Translations under genes and position numbers: made by a program
NCBI RefSeq assembly: GCF_003672135.1
Contig: NC_039507.1
Span: 5,719,624 to 5,783,623 of the forward strand
Origin: Ooceraea biroi
Taxonomy: Eukaryota > Arthropoda > Insecta > Hymenoptera > Formicidae
Reading direction: 5' to 3'
DNA length: 64,000 nt
The notes under the pieces: model-generated
What the model saw: the letters and a program-made list of their open reading frames with translations, nothing else
What the model was told of the DNA's origin: nothing
Databases searched by the model: none
Shown: piece by piece, positions 11,064 to 23,560 of the stretch
Layout: every line of letters begins with the position of its first letter
Position numbering within the stretch: the first letter of the stretch is position 1

Positions 11064-14000
11064 ATGGTCCAAATAGAAAAACAAACAGTTCGCAAACCTT
11101 ATCTAGGTGGATGGCGACACAAGATTACCGAAACAGAATATTTAAATGCAGCTACGCAGACTGGACCTCCACCGAAACGAATACCATGGAAAGACACACG
11201 AAGCAGAATGGTGCAAACTGTGCAAACGACGGACGAAGCAACACAATCGTTACGTCATCGTGTCACACAAATGTGGCGGTATTTAATTGTATTTGGTTGT
11301 AATTTTGTAAGAGTGAATAATATCATATTTGCATTACAATAAATAATAATAAAAAAATATTTTTTACAATTATAGCGACTATTTAGTAATACGAAATGTT
11401 CAAAGTTCCAATAATTAAATGTAACGAAAAGCTGTCTTTAATAGAATTGCATTTTTATTTATGTTATGTTATAATATATCCTTATAACAGATACATTATA
11501 AATTTTATTTGAATTAAAATGTTTTAAATATTTATTCAGTTGTATTATTAATTAATATTTTAGCAATAATTTCACAAGGGATTAAAAGAAATTTTATCAG
11601 TGAAATTACATTTATAATATTCAGATGACAAAGAAAATTATTAATTTTCCTGAGAATACATTTGAGAATATTTATTAAAAATGTAACATAGATACAACAA
11701 GCATAAATTGTAATTTTACAAGCATGACTTGTAATTTTTGTAAATTACAAGTTTTGCTTTGTTAATTTAGAGACGATTGTTACATACCTAATGAAGCGGA
11801 TAAGTACATGACTGTGAAGCCTTATGAGAGTTACATTGAAATGCAGCTGCGACTTGGTAGGCATGCATGCGTAATTCAAAGAAATTATCGAGCATATAGA
11901 TTGATGAAATATGTCAGGAAATGTGCGCAAACTTATCGTGATCTATCCGAGAATTGTAGACGATACGAAGAAGAAAAAGCTATTGCGTACAAGTAATTCA
12001 ACTATATATTTTTACATAATTCAATAAAAAAAATACGATCTACTTAAATGTATAAATATGATAAATTGTTTTAGATTTCTGTTCTGTACGCGTATTTTAT
12101 TTATAAAAATAACGTTAATGATAGAAATAATTTTATAATTACAATAATTTTATAATTATTAAATATTAAATATTATGTTTCATAAGTTTCTCTATGTAGG
12201 TTTTAGAATTTATACAAATTGACTTAAGTCATCTTCAAGCAAGTTTGCTTAAAACAAACTTTTTTAAGCAATTAACTCAACATTCATTTTTATATAAAAA
12301 TTTAATTTATTTTTAAATGCTTTTACAAATAAGTCTTAAATGTGATATTCTATATAACACAGAATAAATGTTGCTGTAATATTATTGCAAGATTGCTGCA
12401 AGCTTCTGTGTTATTTAGGATATCACATTTATAAGACTTATTTGTAAAAGCATTTGAAAATAAATTAAATTTTTATATAAAAATGAATGTTGAGTTAATT
12501 GCTTAAAAAAGTTTGTTCTTTCTTCTTTGCTTTATGGCATACGCATGCAACTGGCGACCCGCGGGCCGGTCCGCGAGGCTTTCCAATCAGGCTCACGATG
12601 TCCAAGCTTTACCCGCAGAAAAAATGAAAAATAAAGTGAATTATTATCGCCGAATAACAATTAAAATTTTCTCTCTTATATATAAAATATATACTTCTCT
12701 TAAAATATATATATAATAGATTAAATATTTTATTTATTAATATAAAAAATTTTATTTAGTACTACATAGATGGCAAAAAATATAAGTTCTAAATTTAGCT
12801 GCAACCCGCGGTGTAACCACAAATTTTACATTTGGCCCGCCACAAAATCTAGTTGCGTATCCCTGCTTTATGGGATCCCTTAAAAAATAAAATTCTACTT
12901 GATTTACATATAAAGGATAAAAATTTATTTTTATGTATCTTTAAAGCAAAATCGTGAAGAATTCTAAATTTTCAATGGTTTGTAACATAGTGTCGCGATA
13001 TTTTGTCTAAGAGACTATCTATCGTTCACAAAAGACTTGGAAAGATATAAATCTGCGACATTCTTGTGACTTACACATTTTAAAAAATGGTGGAGACAGG
13101 AAAGTATGTTGTAAGAAAAGTTCTTTGCGATTTCAGAGACATGATCAAAGTAATCTTCTTCTACATAGCGGATCTTTTCCCGCACAATACATTCTGCATA
13201 CAATACTTTCAAAGATGTTCGAGCAGTTTCAGCCCATATCTTATATAGGCGCTGCCATAAAATCGCGTATATAGTACACGCCGGTCCCTTCTTACAGAAT
13301 GCGACATAAACGGAACATCCTTCGCCAAACTTATCCGCGATCGAGGGCAGACTTCGATATGCTTTATAGCCTGATCGAGAAATGGAGGGCCGATCGTTTG
13401 AAAGACATAAAGTTACGGCTGTTCAAGGCCGGGCAGCGTGCCGAGAATTACAGGATCCTAGAGAAGACAGTGGAGATGTTTAATCACGTTGACAGACATA
13501 AACAGGCAATCAAGAGTGCGTACAGGAAACGGAGAACTCTTCGATTCTTGACGGTGAATTGCGAGCCGATACGATGGAACAGTTACAAGAGGATACCTGT
13601 AGAAATGATAACTATGAGAATTCAAAAGGCTCGAGAGTTCAAAGAATTATACGATGCACTTAGCAGTCGCGATGTTACCTTAGAAGAACGGATAAAATTA
13701 CTGATGACGTTAAAAAAATTGCTCAAAGAGCACAATTGCTTAGAGGCTTTTGATTTGTTATTCTTATTGGATCAAGAGATCACGTTGCTGAATCGGAAGA
13801 TCAAGGGTTTATCGCTCGACAGTCTCAACGAAAGAATAATGCGTAGGGCATGAGAGATAATTCTCTGTTAATGTTCTGAAAGAATGTTGTTAATAGCTGA
13901 TAATAATTTAAAACAATTAAAATTTAAAGATAGTTTAGGAATTTTTTCATGGCTATTGTAATATTTATTAAGTTGTTAATATGAGAATTATAAAGAATTG

Positions 14001-15069
14001 TAAATGTTAATTTACGTTATATCTAAACGTAGATACTTACTTGAACTTTGTGAGCATGTACGGCATCTGCGGCTGCGAATGTGTCGACGAAAATTTCAAG
14101 AATGACGAGTTGCGAGAGTCTTTAGAGACGAGAACTAAATTCTGCCGCAGTTGTTTGAAGCTACTTCCTTACCACAGATTTTTATCACACACTAGAATGA
14201 AGAAGACATCAGTTTGCATCAGTAAGCAATCAGAGGAACATCATACTTTTCCCACATTAATTCGCTTTATAAGCAATGCATGTTTTAATTGTGCGGAAAG
14301 TTGTGAAAGTTTTTTAAATAATTCGTACTTTCTTACGTACTTCTATTTTAATCGATTAAATAGCTATTGTTTTAAGGTTGCAGTTCTCTACGTCAACGTA
14401 ATATCGCGCACGTGGACTACGATCCTTACATGTTTATACTAAACTGTGTGCAAGCCGATGAAAATCGTCGAAACAGCACTTCTGCTTTGCCGTTCATAAT
14501 GCAGGAGCACGATATTTATCATCTGGTCAACCACATTTGGCACGGCCGATCGGCGGTCAGCAAGAACATGGATCTCTTTCTTTTCAGGTTGGCCCGGTAT
14601 CAGAAGGATGTTGAGTGGTCACCATGGAATTGTATTCTTCTAACGGAAGACGAAGCCGACGTGCATTATCGTATCGATGATCCTGCTACTGTATATTCGA
14701 AGTATTTAATAAACCAGATCCATTTGGCGCATCAGACTGCAAAGAATTATTTCAAGTAAGCAATGTCTTTATGTACCTTTGCATCTAGCCAATCAACACA
14801 AAATTTCTAAGCTATTTAAACAACTCGTGTAAATAACGAATCATAAATAATGCCTAAGAATTAAGATTTTATATTGCTAATATCAATCTTATTTTTTTGA
14901 ATACTTACAGACAATTGATTGTCATCGAGAAAGATTTCCGAGCATCTTGTCGCTTTTCTACGCTTCAAGCTTCAACGAACAGTACAGATCGCCGTTAACT
15001 GTGGAAAATTATGATCCATCTAGAAAATACGAGTTATGTAAAGAGATTTTAGTACATTATGTTTCATGA
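11064..15069 (+). CDS. IQUB-like protein, copy 1 (no ubiquitin-like domain)
   Basis: Exons 11064-11278, 11771-11992, 13298-13842, 14033-14221 and 14377-14755 are well supported by splice sites, phase and similarity to the C-terminal two thirds of IQUB. A last exon, 14943-15069, is less certain. With it the protein is 558 aa; without it translation stops at 14757-14759 (517 aa). In order: KPYLGGWRHKITETEYLNAA with a following TQT motif; an IQ-like calmodulin-binding segment (VIQRNYRAYRLMKYVRK); a charged helical region with FDMLYSLIEKW; a C4 zinc-binding-like motif, C-x2-C-x20-C-x2-C, split across exons 4 and 5; and DVEWSPWNCILLTEDEADVH. Vertebrate IQUB (about 790 aa) carries a ubiquitin-like domain before LGG and belongs to the axonemal radial spoke; here the gene starts right before LGG and the Ubl domain is absent. 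A role in sperm or cilia is inference. An AATAAA at 15192-15197 fits an end near 15069. Confidence 0.85.
11279..11770 (+). other. Intron 1 of IQUB-like copy 1
   Basis: AT-rich GT-AG intron of 492 bp (GTATTT donor, TTTAG acceptor). Nothing else recognised in it. Confidence 0.7.
12253..12517. mobile_element. Palindromic MITE with arms of about 110 bp
   Basis: The left arm (from 12253, beginning AACAAACTTTTTTAAGCAAT) is the reverse complement of the right arm (ending at 12517, ...TTGCTTAAAAAAGTTTGTT) with only a few mismatches. The arms meet at a short loop around 12360-12400. There is no coding capacity, and almost the whole element is inverted repeat, as in foldback-type MITEs. No clear target-site duplication was identified, so the superfamily is undetermined. 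It lies in intron 2 of IQUB-like copy 1 (11993-13297), 20 bp before the hAT-type element. Confidence 0.8.
12538..12865. mobile_element. Non-autonomous hAT-type transposon
   Basis: A 328-bp element flanked by perfect 8-bp direct repeats CTTTATGG at 12530-12537 and 12866-12873. An 8-bp duplication is the hAT signature. The right end reads inward as CAGGGATACGCAACT, and the left end is a degraded form (CATACGCATGCAACT). Both ends continue into GC-rich CCCGCGGG/GGCGGGCC sequence, common in hAT termini. There is no transposase; the short open frame across it is not a gene. The insertion falls in intron 2 of IQUB-like copy 1 and leaves its splice sites intact. Confidence 0.85.
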
Positions 15070-18000
15070 ATATATATGCTGATTAAACCATTCTGCAACA
15101 AGTTTTTCAGCCAATTTAACTTTGATGCATTGAATGATACCTATTAAAATCTATATACATATATATTGGTATAGCCATTGATCGGGGATTTAATAAACTT
15201 TCATTGTATAAAAGTTTTATTCTTTTACATTTTGCAATCGGATTTTACTGTATTCCGTCCGCGTTAATATTACTGGATAAAATACACGATTTGTCTAGAT
15301 ATAAAATCGTTAAGAGAACAATCACAAAGTCCACTAAACAAAATGAAAAATCCGTAAAAAGAGTTAATTCATTTTTATGAGCGATATTGCAGTCAATTCA
15401 AAAGCTGATTAAAGCTCAACATTTTTGTGACTTTAGATAGAATTAATGAAAAAAAGTTAACAATTCCATGCTACGTATTCGCGATAATATTTTATATATT
15501 ATTCTGTTATATCTGAATATATGTAAAAATTATGTACATAGATTTATGTAGATAAATGCGTAAACAGGAAAACGTCGACTGCGTCTTGCAAATGAAATGC
15601 AGGAGTAATTCCAATATTGCGCCGACCACTTTACCCGAACTAATTTCAAGTGCATTATGCCTTCAAATCAGATCATGGATTTTAATTATGAAGGAAATTG
15701 GAGAGCCTCTGGAATCTCGTTATCGACAACAGGTATTAAACAATAACAAACTGATTTCTTATTATGAAAAGACGATACTTTTAGATGAATGCTGAATAAA
15801 ACGCAATGTTAAGTAAAATAATCATTATTTTAAATACTTGACGTTTTATTAAAAATAACTGTCTATTTTTTTCTCAGATATTAATGGAAAGGGATATTAA
15901 TAAAATAAATTAAGTTTTGCAATACTACGCTTGACTATGTGCCGACTTTACAACATGTACACCCTGAAGCTATAAGCGCGCATAATATATTTTTTATTAT
16001 TAGAAGGTACATATTTGAATGTGTATGAGTTTTTCTCAATCGGCGATTGTATTCTTCAAGAGTCTCTGGAGAAATAACAGAAAGAATTTTCCGTCCATCG
16101 TATATGCAATGTTGCTCCGGGGCTCGGACGATATTGCTCGGATGTAGCCAGTGATAGTGAATGAAAGCCTTTACGTAAAGAACGTCGATGATGATAGTGG
16201 TGGTTTTTGCGATAGACGCTATTGCGTAACGGGATATAAATTGTTGGCTATTTCAGCGTCGGCGCCATTCGCTATCGCATCGCTTTATCGTCGTAACACA
16301 ATCTGGCTTTATACTTGCATTGCAAATATCGGCCACGCCATCCTTAATTGATTGCGAGTGGAACGGATAATCCGAAGTGATTTATGTCCGACGCAGTTCG
16401 TTCCGACGAAAATTAAAAAGAACAGGAGCTTTCTGCATCCTGAAAAAGAACCTTGCTTAAATCCACTCTTTTTGAGAATCCAGTTCAACGGTACTTTATT
16501 TAATCTGGATTTCATTCAAAATTTTCTTTTTTTACTCACAGACGCAAGAAGGAAAAACAGCACTATGGAATATAAAAATAAAAAAAATTTTATTTCAAGT
16601 TCGTTTATTACTATCGTACCATATTTATTGTTGTCCGAAAGCTCAGCCAACAGAAAAGTATTACGTTGAAAAATATCAGAAATAATATTACGCTGATGAA
16701 TCTTCTTATAAAGAATAAAAGAAAATGTAAAAAGAAACCAAGTTCACATGTCGAGAGGGCATCGAATATGATACACTTGAGGTTTTAAGGTGCATGTTCG
16801 ACTTCGGTGTGCTATATACGCACGGTGGCAGAAAACGCTGAAAGCGGAGATGTATGAATACCGTCGAAAATTCTCTCCCCCGCGGCGCATAATGCTCAGC
16901 ACACCAGTCTGAATTCATATCCGTCCTGGAGGCTTTTGAGCCGGGGAACACAAAATCGAAAAATAATGGACAAGAAAGGGGCTTTTGACCGATCGACCAA
17001 GCACGTTGCCACTGGCAACGTTGGATTTAAGGCTCCGAGCTTTCAGGTGCCGCACTGCGAGGCTCACGTATGGAAGTAGGTACCTAGATCGCATTAAAAG
17101 CTTCCCTTCGACGAGATCTGCTCGTCCCTTTGGCTCGCTAGTGTCAAAATTTGATCGACGACGCGCACCACTTCGCACGTCAATTCCGTTTAATCCGAGA
17201 AAATCGTTCAATCTTGCATGAGATGCAATCGTTCCGATAAAAGCACCTCTCTGGCATATGATCGCGATAAGCGTCATTTCAATGAATCGCGGAAATCATA
17301 TTAAAAGTCTAAAGTTTTAAAAAATATTTCTTGTTGCTAGGCGTCCAGACGTACATGAAGATGTGATATTAGAACTGTTGTGCGACGACAGACAGTGCTT
17401 CGAGTTGCTCTCGGTAAGTCCCGATAAATTTCCTTTCTGCATACCGCGAATTCCGCATGGCCATCACATTTATCACGAGAGATTTTGATATCAATTCTAC
17501 CGGCGGATCGGACAGACGTTCTCCGCAATAATGAATGCTCTGCGGGAATACCGGCAAAAATATGACGCATCAATATTTATGTGCACCAAGTAATTGCACG
17601 ATGAAGCAATTAAATGCGACGGATGTAACGATGCCTACGTAATACTCGGGTTTTCAATCATTATTGACGGCTGACGTTCCCGTACCTCTCGAGCATCCAA
17701 TTAAGGACTCGCTCTTGCAAAAACGCAAAACACGCTCTCTTTTTCTTTGCATTTGCTGTTTTTGCATTACTTCCCACTTTCGCGACCTTCTTCTACGCTG
17801 TTACGTCACTTGTTCAATGAAAACTTGCTTGTTGCTGTTAGATCATTTATGGACAGTGTGCAATCGATAGATTCCTTCGTTTATTCGTTTACTTTGCCGT
17901 TGCGATAGCAAAGTTGCGCCATTACTCCGATACGTTATTACGCATTGCGTATAAAACGATTTCCGATTTCGTTATACTTTTTTCTTCCTTTTTTCTTCTT

Positions 18001-18872
18001 CTGTAAAACAGCTTCGACGTTTTGCAAAACGACGCAAAGGAACGGCTGACCAGATTGTTAAAGAAGCATTAGCCAGCAAATATGAAACCATTTTCCATTC
18101 CATCGATTACCAATGTGGGCGCACTGGAAGGCACGGTACTTCATAAAACTCAGCTTTCCATCAAAATCCCTCGTACCTCACCGAGCCGTTTCTCTCGCTG
18201 CCCTTTAAGCGTTGTACATCCAGAAATTGCATAAAACACTCTATGAATGAAAGAATTATCCGTTTATAGACCGATGTTCTCTTTTGTAGTGTGTCCGATA
18301 GATTTATTAGCCTTTAAATTAAATTTCCATGGCGCCAAGATATTTCATTAGCGATTTTACCAGTTAAATGTAAGTTAAATGTAACAATCCGGTATGAATC
18401 AAAATAAATCAGTGTAACAATCCGATGTGGATCAAAATAAATAAAAATAAATCAAAGTAGTTTACACCTTTTTTTTGAAAAAGAAAGCTAAATAGGAGAT
18501 AATTCATCATCAGATAGTTAGCTGGTTGATTAAGCTACTTACAATCTCACGCTCTCAGTGTCTTTCGTTTTCAGGAAAAAGATAACATTTCATCGCTCAC
18601 GATGAAAGCCTAGACAAGCCGTGGTGCAAAACTTCGTCTTGATTCGGAGCAAATGAAGTTACGAAGACTCCAAGTGAATTCTAAACGAATGTTTTCGAGA
18701 AGATATCCTTGAGTAATTTATATCACTCGGCCGACAATGATTTAACTCCTTCATTTATCGCGATCATTAATCTCACCCGTCTTATCCATATTTGTCGCGG
18801 AGTTTACCGGCGAATTACGTCCTTCGAGGAAGCATACGCTCCGTAACTTCTGCTGTAGAACGAAAACGAGAA

Positions 18873-18945
<73 letters not shown>

Positions 18946-21243
18946 GCTGTCGCAACGACAAACTTTCGCGCCCGTTTATACCTAAGTTAAAATTCTCCTC
19001 CAACCCTCCCGATATCCTTCTACCTATTGCATAAATATAATGCGTTCCTCGGGCGGCGATCTCGTGAAAAGTTTCGCGGCGTGCCGTCTCTTAGCAACAT
19101 CTCCTCGCCTTTCCTCGTCTTTTCGTTTTACCATCTCGCGTGTAATTTACAATACATAGAAAAGTGTGCCCCGTGTCGCGACACATCGCTGGAAAAGCAT
19201 TCCTGGGGGTGGTCTCTTTCTCTCTCAGCTGCGCGGGCCTTTGTCAGTGTTGTTTCGCGCGAGCGTCAACCACCCTCTGCCACCCTCTCTATTCCATTTG
19301 CGACTCTCTCTCGCTCTCTTTCGTTTTCTCGGCCGGAATTAACATCTTTCATAATTATTGTCCGCGAAACTGTCGCCGCGCTTGCTATTTACCGAGAGCA
19401 TTGTTTGACGAAAGTTACTCCACTCGGCGTGAGCCCTCTTTTCCCTTCTTGACTACCTGGCTGCCTCGTCTCGAGGTTTCTGAAAGTATTTTCTTGTTTT
19501 GCCGCGACGAGAGCGGAAAAGGGATCCAAATAAGACGTGCTCGTGCACTCGGAGACCTTCGCGCTGTTCTTTTTCGCGCCGCGTCAAACATTCTAAAGAA
19601 TCAAGGAGCGATAGACAGACACCTGCGAGAATGCAAAAAGGCGGCAACTTGTTAAATATCGTAAAAGACGTACAATTAATTTTTCCTTTATGTTAAATGA
19701 GTACTCGAAGTAGTACAAGTATTCGAGGAGTTAAACTTATTCGCAAGACTTTGTAGGAGATATTCGTTAACTCGGGTATCGAGAGCAGACGGTCAGAGAT
19801 CCAAGATATCACGATGTAAGAGGAAAACTAAGAAAGAAAAATGGAAAGAAAAATAAGAGCTCTATAAATTCAAGTATCTGGGAACGCTCTGTGAAACGGA
19901 GAATCTATAAATTCATGTTTTTTGGAATAATGGATCAGCGCAACCAATGGATTGGAAGATCGCTACACACGATACCAAAACTAACAAGATTCCGATAGCT
20001 TCAATAGCGATCTTAATCATGAAATGTACGTTATGTTGTCTTGCTTGTACAAACCTGTAAAGAAAAATGTACACATATTTCTATCGTTCATATATTATAA
20101 CATGGTATAAAACATCTAAAACATGAAATCAGAAGATGCGTACGATGTGAATTGCACTATTGTCGTGTAGTAGTTCAAATTCCGTTCGATGTGATATCGA
20201 TATAAACGGTACTCTAGTCGCATTCAGAATCCTGTACAAATCCAGATAAATATTTCACAAAGAACAGACTGTTTAGATATCTCGATCGTTTGAGATTCGC
20301 ATGTTTCATACCATAATTCTCATAAATATTTCTCACGAGATTAAGATAATCGAAGCGGAACTGTTGAATACAGCATCACCAGAATCACCGATCAATTGTG
20401 TCTATCTCGGTTTCCCGTGGCGAATGCACACCGATATATCCTCTGCGACGCGACGCCACAGAGCTCGCGCGAAAGTGCAAAGCGTTAGCCGGCACAGTTT
20501 TCACCACAGCTTGCTGTCGGATCCTTTAAACCAAGAGAATAGTTATTTCCTTTACTGCCTGGTATTACCGTTATCCTGGCGGCAGGTCGCAGTTATCCTT
20601 CCGCTTCCTCGACCTAGACTTGGCGAGTTTTTTCTCGTCTATGGATGTAGGCGCTTAAGCCCCATGGGATGGACCACTACCGCATCACGGTGGCAATGCT
20701 GAAGATAAAGGATCGCGAGCGGTTACACTTCAGAAGAGGAAGAAAATAGACTATCGCGAAAAAGCTGACGCAATTTTCACATCGCGAGCGAGCGCGTTCC
20801 TCCGTGGACAATGCAATTGAATTGGTTATCGCAGGCGAGACTTGGCGCCAAGCTTTTTTGCAAACAAATCGGAAAATTAGCTTCTTTCTTCTGCCATGGT
20901 AGTAACGTGCCAACTTTGAAATAACAGGCTGCTTAAATATACAGATTATTTAAACTTAAATGGGCTGCCGTAATATTTTCCTTACAACAGTTTTTTGTAA
21001 AAAATATCTAGTAATAAAGAAATATCGAATATACGACCGATTGTGCCGGAAAGCTATTGGTTCTAGGACCACGTTTTTCAATGCGCGGTCTCTCGTGCAC
21101 AACAGCGCGAGATTTTTCCATTTCATTGCGCGCGATCTATCTATTATCATACGAATATTATCCTCTCGTTTCCCGGCACCGGCTGAAACCTTTTCCTTGT
21201 AAGCGCAGGCGGTTAGATCCCATGGGGCAGCCGCCGATGCACC
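15070..21243. other. Intergenic between the two IQUB-like genes
   Basis: About 6.2 kb. It contains a candidate poly(A) signal at 15192, a GA-rich microsatellite at about 18863-18941 and polypyrimidine stretches near 19200-19330. The open frame 15556-15795 (79 codons, ATG to TGA) has coding-like composition but matches nothing I recognise. The rest (for example 16151-17573 and 18792-20702) holds short open frames without splice or family support. No RNA gene was recognised. Confidence 0.6.
18863..18941. repeat. GA-rich microsatellite
   Basis: Nearly uninterrupted GAGA with a few AAAG breaks. It generates an Arg/Glu-rich open frame on one strand and a Leu/Ser-rich one on the other; neither is a gene. 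Confidence 0.95.
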
Positions 21244-23516
21244 ATGGCGACCGTTATGGGGTTGCAGGACCACTGTCCGAGCACGAAGCCGTTCCTCGGT
21301 GGATGGAGGAACACCGTTACCGGCCTAATCTATCACAATGCCTGCACGCAGACATATGGAGGCGGCAGGACGACAAGAAGTAGGATCACGCAAACTGTTA
21401 CGGTCGTGGACGCGGTCACCAATGTCGTTCACGACCAGGCGGTGCAAGTGCAATTTTTGCCCGATGCTCGCGACAGAATTATCGCACCGGCAGTTTCTTC
21501 CTTCGTGGTGCCGGCCAAAGAAGTCGAGCCGTTATGTCGTCAAGATAATAGCAGGATTCTCGACAGCATTATTAAAATACAGAGGTGTTACAGGTAACGT
21601 GGATCTTCTTGGACCTTCCGTGAGACACATTGGAAAATGTGCAATTCAACACTAAAAAGAAAGATTGTAAAACAACATTTTTTAAACTTCCTGCCTCTGA
21701 TTCTTTACAATTCTTTACGATTATCTGCAAATTAAACTTCTGCTGATGCAAAGTCTACATGAGAATATTAAATAGAGTTAATTAATCTCATTATGTGCAT
21801 TCGTGATCTCATCAATCAATTTATTTGCGCTTGTAAAGCTCAAATCTCTCGATTGGCATACGACAAATATTAACAAGCGCAAAGGCATGCCTTCTGCATC
21901 AGAATGCGGACCGCGCGATCGATAAATTCGAAGCAATTACCGAATTGAATCCGGTTTGCAGAGCACATCGAGCCAGAGCGGCGGCCAGGGCAAAAGCTCT
22001 CCAAGTGGTCAGCGTCTCCCGACGTGACGAGACGAACGTGATCGAGCAGGCGGGATATTCCCAGGCATTCTCCACTGGCACGGATTTCGTGATACTGAAC
22101 CGCTGTCCGCCGCGTACGAGTTCGGACTTCGAGTCACTGTACAATCTCCTCGACCGATGGCGAATCCTCGAGACCGAACGAGCGGGTCGCACGCTCCTCA
22201 GATCGTCGAAGGTTGCCGCCTGCGGACTGATCCTGTCGAAGGAGGTTGAATTGCTACGCGCCATCGACTCCACGAAGACCGCCATCCGGCTTAAGTGCGG
22301 GGAACGAAAGAGACACCGGCTTCTGGATGAGTTGTCCAGACCGATCGTCTGGCAGGACGATCAAGGTCGGCCGATCCTGGTCGATACCTTGCGCGTTCAA
22401 CGTGCCCGTCAGCACAGGAACGTGTATGCATCGCTGGCCAACGAGGATTTATCCGTTCCGGAACGGATCGATCTACTGCGCGACCTGAAGCGCATCGCCG
22501 GCATGCACACGTGCAGTCAGTCACACGAGCTCGTTTATCTGGTCGATCAAGAACTGGATCTCTTGACGTGTCGCGTGGATACGGTCAAGCTCAATTGGCT
22601 CCGGAATCGACTAAAGCTGAGCTTTCTCAAACTGGCACGCGACGTCCTGCAAGGTCCTCCGTTCTCTGCATTTCGTTTATGCCAATATGCCAATTTACAA
22701 AATCTAATTATACGAAATAGTCTTATGTTTCTAAATCTGTCTTTCTTCTCGAAATTCTCACAATTACTCGTTCTTGTTGCTAAATCTATTTAAGATGTTA
22801 TAAAAATAATAAAATAAAAATAAAATATTTTTATAATTTTTACATTTATAATATATTTATTTACGGATTATATCATCGTGCTTATACAAAACTAAACTAA
22901 TAAACTTGAAAAAATAATAAAATATCCTTACTCTCTTTTTTACATAGGCGATCTGGAGAAGAACGTGCGCCAGTTTGGCTGGCCGGACACCAGCATCACA
23001 CGATTATGCAGAACCTGCGGCAAGCTCTTACCCTTGGAAAAGTTTCCTCGCGAACGGCGTCTACGGTCACCCTCTTGTGCCTGCTGTATGTCCATGCGAA
23101 TTCGAAGAGGTCCTCGGGTCGTGTATGAGTCTTACGAAAGGATGCTGCGGGAAGTTAGGCGTTTCGAGGCCAAGATGGGCTGCTACGGTAGTCTGGCTTT
23201 CGTAATTGGAGTCAAGGTCATCTGCCGTCTGGTGAACGAGATCTGGCACGGCAAATCCGGTATCTCCGAGTGCGATGATCTTGACGAGCTGCGGCTGACT
23301 CGTTTCCGGCGTGAGCTCGAATGGGCGCCCTGGAATTCCCTACTATTGACGAGAACCGAAGCGACAGTTCATCATGGGATCACCGAAATCGAAAGCTTCT
23401 ACGACTCGAGACTCTTGCAGAAGTTTTGCATGAAGAATCTCCAGGCGAAAGTACATTTTGAGTCGACTTCCGGAGCACGGAGGAACATCGTGACACCGTT
23501 CTCGATGGAGGATTAA
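21244..23516 (+). CDS. IQUB-like protein, copy 2 (no ubiquitin-like domain)
   Basis: Three exons: 21244-21593, 21878-22653 and 22948-23516 (TAA), giving 564 aa. Introns are GT-AG and phases agree; the acceptor at 21877 was preferred over the AG at 21884 because only the former keeps phase. In order: KPFLGGWRNTVTGLIYHNAC with the TQT motif; an IQ-like segment IIKIQRCYSAKACLLHQ spanning intron 1; a helical region with FESLYNLLDRWR; a C4 motif C-x2-C-x19-C-x2-C (CRTC...CACC); NEIWHGKSGI; and LEWAPWNSLLLTRTEATVHH. Architecture matches copy 1 block for block, so the two are paralogues, but this copy is more GC-rich and lacks two of the introns. The C-terminus is shorter than in vertebrate IQUB. 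An in-frame TAG upstream supports the chosen ATG. Likely axonemal by family. Confidence 0.88.
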
Positions 23517-23519
23517 CAT

Positions 23520-23560
<41 letters not shown>
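23520..23560. repeat. TG microsatellite after IQUB-like copy 2
   Basis: About 20 TG units starting a few bases after the stop codon, probably inside the 3' UTR. Confidence 0.9.

Noticed and set aside
12513..12716. 67-codon open frame
   Set aside because: Runs across the end of the MITE and into the hAT terminus; transposon sequence rather than a gene.
19027..19696. Several overlapping open frames of 64-163 codons
   Set aside because: All fall in a pyrimidine-rich region next to a GA microsatellite; overlapping frames without homology.
20636..21260. Short similarity around CCCATGGG upstream of IQUB-like copy 2
   Set aside because: Only about 25 bp of roughly 70% match; not enough to call a duplicated 5' end.
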